Program-made: the position numbers and the translations under genes
Assembly (NCBI GenBank): GCA_046091365.1
Contig: JBJTBM010000095.1
Location: 1-28,665, forward strand
Length of the DNA stretch: 28,665 nucleotides
Direction: 5' to 3'
DNA from: Casp-actino8 sp046091365
GTDB taxonomy: Bacteria; Actinomycetota; Acidimicrobiia; Acidimicrobiales; Ilumatobacteraceae
Part shown: piece after piece, positions 22,495 through 28,665 of the stretch
Position numbering within the stretch: position 1 is the first letter of the stretch
Layout: the number at the start of each line of letters is the position of its first letter
Notes under the pieces: generated by a model
The model's database searches: none
Seen by the model: only the letters and a program-made list of their open reading frames with translations
Told to the model about the DNA's origin: nothing

Positions 22495-24976
22495 AGGAGC
22501 CGACGACGATTCGACCGTCTCGTGCGTCAACGGTGACGAAACCGTCCTCGGACACCTTGCCCTCGAGGATGAGCACCGAGGCCCGGTCTCCGATCTCGCG
22601 TTGGATCACCCGCTTCAAGGGTCGGGCACCAAACGAGGGATCGAAGCCCTCGGCGGCCAACAGACTCATCGCCGCCGGGGTCACCTCGAGCGAGATGCGC
22701 CGCGCGGCCAGACGTTCGCGCAACTTGGCCAGTTGGATCGCGACGATGTGCGTCAGGTCGTCCTCACTGAGCGACCGGAATCGGATGATCTCGTCGATGC
22801 GGTTGACGAACTCGGGCTTGAAGTACTCCACCGGGTCGACGGGGAGATTCGAGGTCATGACGATCACGGTATTGGTGAAGTCCACGGTTCGACCCTGACC
22901 ATCAGTCAGACGGCCGTCGTCGAGGACCTGCAGCAAAATGTTGAAGACGTCGGGGTGGGCCTTCTCGATCTCGTCGAGAAGTACCACGCTGTAACTGCGC
23001 CGCCTCACCGCCTCGGTGAGTTGGCCACCCTCGTCGTAACCCACGTAGCCGGGAGGCGCTCCGACGAGTCGCGACACCGAGTGCTTCTCGATGTACTCGC
23101 CCATGTCGATGCGAACCATCGCCCGTTCGTCGTCGAAGAGGAACTCGGCCACCGCCCGGGCCAACTCAGTCTTGCCCACTCCGGTGGGTCCGAGGAAAAG
23201 GAACGAGCCGATGGGGCGGTTCGGGTCACTCAATCCCGCGCGACTGCGGCGGATGGCGTTCGAAACCGCCGTCACTGCTTCGTCCTGCCCGATCACGCGA
23301 CGATGCAGAAGGTCCTCGAGGTGCACCAACTTGGCCATCTCGCCCTCCATCAAGCGGGTGACCGGAACTCCGGTGGCCTTGCTCACCACTTCGGCGATGT
23401 CCTCGGCGTCGACCTCCTCTTTCAACATGCGATTGCCGGTCTGCAACTCGTCGAGATGGGTGGTGGCCTCGGTGATACGTCGCTCGAGCTCGGGGATGCG
23501 TCCGTAACGGATCTCGGCGGCCACGTTGAGATCGGACTCGCGCTCCACGGCGATGCGGAGTTGCTCGAGTTCCTCCTTGAGGTTACGAATGGCCGCGATG
23601 GCATCCTTCTCCTGCTGCCAGTGTTCGCGCATGTCGGAACTCTGGATCTTGAGCAGTGTCAGTTCGTCGGCCAGCGTCCCGAGACGCTCGACCGAAGCCG
23701 CATCGGTCTCCTTCTCGAGCGCCACTTTCTCGATCTCGAGTTGCAGCATGCGCCGCTCGACGATGTCGATCTCGGTCGGCAGCGAGTCGATCTCGATGCG
23801 CAACTTGCTGGCTGCTTCGTCGACCAGGTCGATCGCCTTGTCGGGAAGGAAACGACTGGTGATGTAACGGTCGGAGAGCACGGCAGCGCTCACCAACGCC
23901 GAATCCTGGATGCGCACACCGTGGTGGACCTCGTAACGCTCTTTCAAACCGCGCAGGATCGCGATGGTGTCCTCGACGGTGGGCTCGCCCACGTACACCT
24001 GCTGGAATCGGCGTTCGAGGGCGGGGTCCTTCTCGACGTATTTGCGGTACTCGTCGAGCGTGGTGGCCCCGATCATGCGCAACTCACCGCGGGCGAGCAT
24101 CGGCTTGATCATGTTGCCGGCGTCCATGGCCCCCTCGGCCCCACCAGCACCGACGATGGTGTGCAATTCGTCGACGAACGTGATGACCTCACCGGCGGCA
24201 TCGGTGATCTCCTTGAGCACCGCCTTCAGGCGCTCCTCGAACTCGCCGCGGTACTTCGCCCCCGCCAGCAAACTGGCGATGTCGAGCGAGATGAGTCGCT
24301 TGTTCTTCAACCCCTCGGGCACGTCACCGTCGGCGATACGACGCGCCAGTCCCTCGACAATGGCCGTCTTGCCCACGCCGGGTTCACCGATGAGCACGGG
24401 GTTGTTCTTCGTACGACGGCTGAGCACCTGGATCACCCGACGAATCTCGTCGTCGCGGCCGATCACCGGGTCGATCTTGCCCTCACGAGCGCGCTTGGTG
24501 AGGTCCTGTCCGTACTTCTCGAGGGCCTGGAACTTCTCCTCGGGGTTCTGATCGGTCACCCGGTGGCTGCCACGCACCTCGCGCAACGCTTGGAGTAGTT
24601 CCTCGCTGCCGACACCGAGGCGCTGGTTCATGGCCAACAACAGGTGCTCGACGCTGAGGTAATCGTCCTTGAAGTCCTTCTGGCAGCGCTCGGCCATCTC
24701 GAAGATGTTGTTGAGCTCGCGATTCATGCGGGGTTCGTCGCCCCCGTACGCCTTGGGTAACTTGGCCACGCGCTCATCGCACTGGTTGCGGATCATCAGC
24801 GGAGCGAGACCCAGCTTGGCGAGGATGGCAGGCACGATCGTTTCGTCCTGACGAACGAGTGCACCGAGGACGTGATCGCCAGTGAGTTCCGGGTTCGACT
24901 GGGCCTTGGCCTGGTCGATGGCCGCCGCCACCGCCTCTTGCGACTTGATCGTCCAGTTCTTGGGGTTGAATGCCAT
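22493..24976 (-). CDS. clpB: ClpB disaggregase (Hsp100)
   Basis: This is an 827-residue AAA+ chaperone that rescues aggregated proteins together with DnaK. Domains in order are: N-terminal Clp repeat domain (1-145); AAA-1 with GEPGVGKTA and Walker B VDELH; the coiled-coil middle domain (about 405-520) with heptad-rich Leu/Glu/Arg; and AAA-2 with GPTGVGKTE, LLDEIEKAH and the ARPLKRVIQREI sensor 2 region. After MTSNL the protein goes almost at once to FKPEFVNRIDE; the usual loop there is some 15-20 residues longer, which partly explains the shorter total length (about 860 usual). A strong GGAGGT lies 7 nt before the ATG. It is the last gene of the heat-shock operon. Confidence 0.97.
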   Translation of the reverse strand: MAFNPKNWTIKSQEAVAAAIDQAKAQSNPELTGDHVLGALVRQDETIVPAILAKLGLAPLMIRNQCDERVAKLPKAYGGDEPRMNRELNNIFEMAERCQKDFKDDYLSVEHLLLAMNQRLGVGSEELLQALREVRGSHRVTDQNPEEKFQALEKYGQDLTKRAREGKIDPVIGRDDEIRRVIQVLSRRTKNNPVLIGEPGVGKTAIVEGLARRIADGDVPEGLKNKRLISLDIASLLAGAKYRGEFEERLKAVLKEITDAAGEVITFVDELHTIVGAGGAEGAMDAGNMIKPMLARGELRMIGATTLDEYRKYVEKDPALERRFQQVYVGEPTVEDTIAILRGLKERYEVHHGVRIQDSALVSAAVLSDRYITSRFLPDKAIDLVDEAASKLRIEIDSLPTEIDIVERRMLQLEIEKVALEKETDAASVERLGTLADELTLLKIQSSDMREHWQQEKDAIAAIRNLKEELEQLRIAVERESDLNVAAEIRYGRIPELERRITEATTHLDELQTGNRMLKEEVDAEDIAEVVSKATGVPVTRLMEGEMAKLVHLEDLLHRRVIGQDEAVTAVSNAIRRSRAGLSDPNRPIGSFLFLGPTGVGKTELARAVAEFLFDDERAMVRIDMGEYIEKHSVSRLVGAPPGYVGYDEGGQLTEAVRRRSYSVVLLDEIEKAHPDVFNILLQVLDDGRLTDGQGRTVDFTNTVIVMTSNLPVDPVEYFKPEFVNRIDEIIRFRSLSEDDLTHIVAIQLAKLRERLAARRISLEVTPAAMSLLAAEGFDPSFGARPLKRVIQREIGDRASVLILEGKVSEDGFVTVDARDGRIVVGS

Positions 24977-24977
24977 G

Positions 24978-25919
24978 TCACTGACCTCCGGTGGAATGTG
25001 CTTGCTTCGCGACCACCGAATTCAGCCACTGCACTGCGGCAGCGGTGAGTTCGGTGGTGCGCTTGTAGTCCCGAATGTCGTCGGGAAGTTGGCTGAGAGC
25101 CTCAGCCAATCGCCCGGCGTCGTCGGGACGTTCGACCAGGTGCGAGAGGGGGCGGATGTAGGTGCGAATCGTGAACAGCACGCACCGTGTGTACGGGAAC
25201 CGACGTAGCGTTTCGCGTTCGACCCGCAGGAACAGTCGCTCACCGGTGTCCGGGGATCCCACCGCCGGCAACGCCGGCGGCACCGATGCCGAACCGTCCA
25301 TCGGTTGATACGGGTCGTCGGTGTCGAGCACCCCCCAACCGAGTCGCCAAAACGGCTTGTCCACCGACAGTCGCGTGAAGAATGACTCGATGGGATCGCG
25401 CAACTGGTCGTTCAGACGATCGACGGGTGCGTGCACTTCTTCCATCGTGAGTCCGAGTTTCGACGTCAGATCCCAACGATTCGGAAAGCACACCGACCCG
25501 CCACCGAACACCAACCGCTCCTCGCGTTCCACGAGTAACGCGAGATCTTCCTGCACCAGCCGCCCGGCGATGTCGAGCGGGTGGAGCGCCCACCGGCCAT
25601 CCGCCCCCGGTGTCAGCGGCCAGCGTTCGCCCCGATGCACGTTCACGATCACGTCACCGTCACGGGTGAACCAATCGGGGCGCGTGCGACACAGGTGCGC
25701 GGCCAGTTCGCCCAGCACTTCGGCACCCTCGGGCTCGGTACCGTCGATGGTGGCCACCACGGTCGGGTGATGGTCGCGCACGACCTCCCTCTTGGCGTCC
25801 ATCTCGTGGTCGTAGTCGTCGCCGATCTGGATCCAATCGGAGAGATCGAGCGGCCGCAGGGCCAGGCGCCACCGGAAGGGTCCGGCCACGTACGGTTGGT
25901 AGTCGGGTGCGACGGTCAT
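24978..25919 (-). CDS. DUF3445 (haem-dependent oxidative N-demethylase alpha-like) protein
   Basis: This is a 313-residue protein matching the DUF3445 family, whose characterised member is a haem-binding, PAS-like-fold oxidative N-demethylase subunit. Family features seen are FRWRLALRPLDLSDWIQIGDDYDHEM near the start, a central VQEDLALLVEREERLVFGGGSVCFPNRWDL strand-rich core, the HAPVDRLNDQL segment with its His, and FLRVERETLRRFP...LFTIRTYIRPL near the end. It lies between hspR and clpB with gaps of one base on each side and its own GAGAGG site before ATG 25919, so it is co-transcribed with heat-shock genes. Family assignment is good; haem binding and substrate here are inference. Confidence 0.82.
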   Translation of the reverse strand: MTVAPDYQPYVAGPFRWRLALRPLDLSDWIQIGDDYDHEMDAKREVVRDHHPTVVATIDGTEPEGAEVLGELAAHLCRTRPDWFTRDGDVIVNVHRGERWPLTPGADGRWALHPLDIAGRLVQEDLALLVEREERLVFGGGSVCFPNRWDLTSKLGLTMEEVHAPVDRLNDQLRDPIESFFTRLSVDKPFWRLGWGVLDTDDPYQPMDGSASVPPALPAVGSPDTGERLFLRVERETLRRFPYTRCVLFTIRTYIRPLSHLVERPDDAGRLAEALSQLPDDIRDYKRTTELTAAAVQWLNSVVAKQAHSTGGQ

Positions 25920-25920
25920 C

Positions 25921-26331
25921 TCAGGACCTCTCGTCCCGTCGGAACACCGACGGCACCTGACCGAACACCGCCACGCCCTGGCGCAACGGCACAATGTCGA
26001 CGGTCGTGCGCCGCTCGTGCTCACTGATGGCATGCGCCGCGAGCAGTCGCAGACGGTCGACCTCGTCGCGTAGTCGGGCCACTTCGGCCTCCAGGGCCAT
26101 CACGCGACGAATACCCTCGACGTTCATGCCTTCAGCGGTGAGTTCGGCGATGCGTCGCAGGCGTGCGATGTCGATGTCGCTGTAACGGCGGTTGCCGCCC
26201 TGGGTGCGTGCCGGTTGCAACAAACCGCGACGCTCATAGATGCGCAGCGTCTGCGGGTGCATGCCCGCCAACTGTGCTGCCACCGAAATGACGTAGATCG
26301 CGCGATCGTTGGCACCGCTCACGGATGTCAT
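25921..26331 (-). CDS. hspR: HspR, MerR-family heat-shock repressor
   Basis: This is a 136-residue MerR-type regulator. The N-terminal winged helix reads YVISVAAQLAGMHPQTLRIYERRGLLQPARTQGGNRRYSDIDIARL, followed by a coiled coil MALEAEVARLRDEVDRLRLL. HspR represses dnaK operons and clpB in actinobacteria by binding HAIR inverted repeats, using DnaK as co-repressor. The HAIR site expected upstream of dnaK is outside this window and none is seen inside. The ATG overlaps the dnaJ stop (ATGA), with GGGGGAG just upstream. Confidence 0.95.
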   Translation of the reverse strand: MTSVSGANDRAIYVISVAAQLAGMHPQTLRIYERRGLLQPARTQGGNRRYSDIDIARLRRIAELTAEGMNVEGIRRVMALEAEVARLRDEVDRLRLLAAHAISEHERRTTVDIVPLRQGVAVFGQVPSVFRRDERS

Positions 26332-27428
26332 GTGTGCTCCCCCTGGAACATGTTTTCGCGCGAAGGTCGGACCCTGAGTTCGGCCAAGCGCTCGACGGCC
26401 GCCCGTTGCGCATCGTCCAGCTCGGTCGGAACCATCACGTCGACGGTCACGATGAGATCGCCCTGACGCTTATTGGTGTCGATCCCCCGACCTTTCACAC
26501 GGTGACGCGATCCCGTCTGGGTGCCGGCCTTGATGCGCAACGTCACCCGCTCACCCGACAAGGTCGGCACCTGGATGTCGGCCCCGAGCGCTGCCTCGGC
26601 GAATCCGATCGGCACGCGAACCGTCAAGTTGTCACCGTCGCGTCCGAACACCGGGTGGGCGCCGACCTGACAGACGATGAACAGGTCGCCGGACGGACCG
26701 CCGTTGCGACCCGGGGTCCCCTTGCCGGGTAGCCGGATGCGCTGACCGTCGGCGACACCCGCCGGCACCCGAACCCTCACCTCGCGGTTGCGTTTCTCGA
26801 TTCCCGAACCTCGGCACACACCACAGGGCGTCTCGATGATCCTTCCGGATCCGCCGCACCGCCCACACGGCGACGCGAACGAGAAGAAACCCTGGTTTTC
26901 GTCGACCTGACCGCGACCCCCACATTGACCGCACGTCTTGGCGGAGGTTCCCGGTCGGGCGCCACTACCGTCGCACGTCTCACAACGGGCATCGCTCGTG
27001 AGATGCACGGTGGTGGTGATGCCGACCGCGGCCTCGGTGAACTCGAGCCGCAAGGTGGCCTCGAGGTCGGAACCCCGCCGGGGACCGACACCACCTCGCC
27101 CTCGAACGTTGCCGAACATCCGGAACAAATCCTCGAAACCCTCGGCCCCACCGGTGGAAAAGCGCGTGCCCCCCATACCGCCGGCCATGGGCCCGAGACG
27201 GCGAACCTCGTCGTACTCCTTGCGCTTGCCCTCGTCACTCAACACGTCGTAGGCGGCGGAGATTTCCTTGAATCGTTCCTCGGCCGCGGCGTCACCGGGC
27301 TTGGCATCGGGATGATTCTCGCGGGCCAGCTTGCGATAGGCCTTGGTGATCTCCTTGGCCGAGGATTCGGGGGCGACACCGAGCACCGCGTAATAGTCCT
27401 TCTCGTACCACTCGCGCTGCGCGGTCAT
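26328..27428 (-). CDS. dnaJ: DnaJ co-chaperone (type I)
   Basis: This is a 366-residue Hsp40 that stimulates DnaK ATPase. The J domain (residues 9-75) carries the HPD motif in ARENHPDAKPGD. A G/F-like linker follows (MAGGMGGTRFSTGGAEGFEDLF), then the zinc region with four CxxCxGxG repeats: CETCDGSG, CGQCGGRG, CGRCGGSG and CGVCRGSG. The C-terminal substrate-binding domains end in a short tail. Located between grpE and hspR, it is the DnaJ of the dnaK operon. Confidence 0.97.
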   Translation of the reverse strand: MTAQREWYEKDYYAVLGVAPESSAKEITKAYRKLARENHPDAKPGDAAAEERFKEISAAYDVLSDEGKRKEYDEVRRLGPMAGGMGGTRFSTGGAEGFEDLFRMFGNVRGRGGVGPRRGSDLEATLRLEFTEAAVGITTTVHLTSDARCETCDGSGARPGTSAKTCGQCGGRGQVDENQGFFSFASPCGRCGGSGRIIETPCGVCRGSGIEKRNREVRVRVPAGVADGQRIRLPGKGTPGRNGGPSGDLFIVCQVGAHPVFGRDGDNLTVRVPIGFAEAALGADIQVPTLSGERVTLRIKAGTQTGSRHRVKGRGIDTNKRQGDLIVTVDVMVPTELDDAQRAAVERLAELRVRPSRENMFQGEHT

Positions 27429-27441
27429 GACGTCGCGCCCC

Positions 27442-27951
27442 TCAGCCCTTCACTTTCACCAAGGCGGCGCGCAGCACGCGGCCTTTCCAGGTGTACCCAC
27501 TGCGCAACACGTCGACGATGACGGTCGCGCCGTCTCCGTCGCCGGGTTCGTGCATCACGGCCTCGGCCATGGCCGGGTCGAACGGTTGGCCGTGCAGATG
27601 CATCGCCTCGAGACCCTGCTTCTTCAGTTCGCCGAGAAGCAGATTGAACAACGGCTCGACCTCGGCCGGATGCGCGACGAAGGCCGCCTCGCAGGCGTCC
27701 AGCACGGGAAGCAAGGACTCGGCCACGCGACCCGTGGCGCGATCGATGTCATCGGCCGTCTGCGCGCTCACGCGCTTGCGGTAGTTCTCGTACTCGGCCT
27801 GGACCCGTCGAGCCAGATCGAGATACTCGTCACGCTCGGCTGAGATTCGGTCGAGTTCCGACATCGAATCGGTGGAGGCGTCGGGATCGACGGAGGCGTC
27901 GACGACATCGGCGCCTCCGTCGACACTCGGTTCGGTCGATTCTTCGGCCAT
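27442..27951 (-). CDS. grpE: GrpE nucleotide-exchange factor
   Basis: This is a 169-residue exchange factor for DnaK. An acidic disordered N-terminus (about 1-30) is followed by the long coiled coil LDRISAERDEYLDLARRVQAEYENYRKR and the family end MHEPGDGDGATVIVDVLRSGYTWKGRVLRAALVKV. It starts four bases after dnaK stops and ends 13 nt before dnaJ. Confidence 0.96.
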   Translation of the reverse strand: MAEESTEPSVDGGADVVDASVDPDASTDSMSELDRISAERDEYLDLARRVQAEYENYRKRVSAQTADDIDRATGRVAESLLPVLDACEAAFVAHPAEVEPLFNLLLGELKKQGLEAMHLHGQPFDPAMAEAVMHEPGDGDGATVIVDVLRSGYTWKGRVLRAALVKVKG

Positions 27952-27954
27952 GGC

Positions 27955-28665
27955 TCAGTTGTCGCCGTCGACGATCTCGGCGTCGACGATCTCGTCGTCG
28001 TTCGCACCCGCGCTCTGACCCGAGGCCGACGTGCCCGCGGCGTTGGCATCGCGCGCCGCCGCCTCGTACAACTTCTGACTGAACGCCTGGTTCGCCGACA
28101 TGAGGGCTTCGGTGGCCGCCTTGATGGCCGCAGAGTCATTGCCCTCGAGCGACTTCTTCAACGCCGACAGGGGCGACTCCACGGCTTCCTTCTCGTCGGC
28201 CGACACCTTCTCGCCCTGCTCGCGCAGGATCTTTTCGGTCTGGTACACGAGCGAGTCGGCGTTGTTGCGGATCTCGACTTCTTCGCGGCGTTGGCGATCC
28301 TCCTCGGCGTGGGCCTCGGCGTCCTTCACCATCTGGTTGATGTCGTCCTTCGACAAGGTGCTTTGCCCACTGATGGTCATGGACTGCTCCTTGTTGGTGG
28401 CGCGGTCCTTGGCCGACACGTGCACGATGCCGTTGGCGTCGATGTCGAAAGTGACCTCGATCTGCGGAACACTCCGGGGGGCTGGCGGCAGGTCGACCAA
28501 TTGGAACTTGCCCAGGGTCTTGTTGTACGACGCCATCTCGCGCTCACCTTGCAACACGTGGATCTCGACTGAGGGCTGCATGTCCTCGGCGGTCGTGAAC
28601 ACCTCGGTGCGCTTGGTCGGAATGGTGGTGTTGCGCTCGATGAGCTTGGTCATGACGCCACCCTT
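27955..28665 (-). CDS. dnaK: DnaK chaperone (C-terminal part; 5' end outside window)
   Basis: About 236 residues of the Hsp70 C-terminus are present: the end of the substrate-binding beta domain (LIERNTTIPTKRTEVFTTAEDMQPSVEIHVLQGER, then GKFQLVDLPPAPR and VTFDIDANGIVHVSAKD) and the helical lid. The protein ends DDEIVDAEIVDGDN, close to the standard DnaK tail. The open frame runs off the window edge, so the apparent ATG near 28653 is internal. This is the first gene of dnaK-grpE-dnaJ-hspR-DUF3445-clpB. Confidence 0.97.
   Translation of the reverse strand, partial: KGGVMTKLIERNTTIPTKRTEVFTTAEDMQPSVEIHVLQGEREMASYNKTLGKFQLVDLPPAPRSVPQIEVTFDIDANGIVHVSAKDRATNKEQSMTISGQSTLSKDDINQMVKDAEAHAEEDRQRREEVEIRNNADSLVYQTEKILREQGEKVSADEKEAVESPLSALKKSLEGNDSAAIKAATEALMSANQAFSQKLYEAAARDANAAGTSASGQSAGANDDEIVDAEIVDGDN

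Noticed and set aside
22601..24598. Long plus-strand open frame (665 codons) opposite clpB
   Set aside because: It is an antisense mirror of ClpB codons, with no start signal and no recognisable family.
25921..28665. HAIR or CIRCE operator within the heat-shock cluster
   Set aside because: I found no CTTGAGT-N7-ACTCAAG-like or CIRCE repeat in the window; the operator is probably upstream of dnaK, outside it.
1..28665. CRISPR arrays, insertion sequences, rRNA genes
   Set aside because: No regularly spaced repeats, transposase frames with terminal repeats, or rRNA-like stretches were seen on reading through the window.

Overview
The window is GC-rich chromosomal DNA from an actinobacterium. 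A WhiB-family regulator, the clpS-DUF2017 pair, a dnaK-grpE-dnaJ-hspR heat-shock operon and a cytochrome c oxidase whose subunit II carries a fused cytochrome c domain all point that way. Several genes seem to be leaderless: a TAnnnT-like -10 box lies 6-7 nt before a GTG or ATG. Gene content and protein style look most like class Acidimicrobiia, but that placement is inference. Nothing suggests a phage, plasmid or insertion sequence.

Layout. 1-1022: a small membrane protein, then a WhiB7-type regulator behind a ~350-nt leader that contains a short ORF and mutually exclusive antiterminator and terminator helices. 1174-3222: TlpA-like thioredoxin, CcdA and a poly-gamma-glutamate-hydrolase-family protein in one operon. 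3200-5135 (minus): serS-pdxH. 5207-6891: an ABC-2 exporter (ATPase and permease). 6904-16545 (minus): a long respiratory cluster. Read in transcription order it holds ctaB, a COX1-like gene, a COX3-like gene, a 7-TM protein with an exported domain, then the canonical ctaC, ctaD, ctaE, a subunit IV gene and ctaG. 16599-17436: clpS and a DUF2017 gene. 17502-17825: tRNA-Glu, tRNA-Asp, tRNA-Phe and a terminator. 17853-19292 (minus): pyrE and tesB. 19422-19823: a small basic protein whose frame is broken by one TGA. 19827-22432 (minus): purA-purB. 22493-28665 (minus): dnaK (5' end outside the window)-grpE-dnaJ-hspR-DUF3445-clpB.

The most unusual part is 12072-15440. The COX1-like protein there is clearly homologous to the canonical CtaD next to it, including the N-terminal DHK motif, the PLQ-GAR helix, the LPV segment and a C-terminal DPWD-TLEW motif. 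Yet all six histidines that bind heme a, heme a3 and CuB are replaced. Its COX3-like partner has lost the signature His/Glu/Asp residues of subunit III. The third protein has an exported beta-rich domain without CuA ligands. The three genes are intact, tightly packed and transcribed towards the functional aa3 oxidase genes. They look like a retained, cofactor-free 'shadow oxidase' module, perhaps structural, assembly-related or regulatory for the real oxidase.

Other points of interest are the whiB7-type attenuator, the in-frame TGA in the small basic protein, and a DUF3445 (heme-dependent oxidative N-demethylase-like) gene inside the HspR heat-shock operon.
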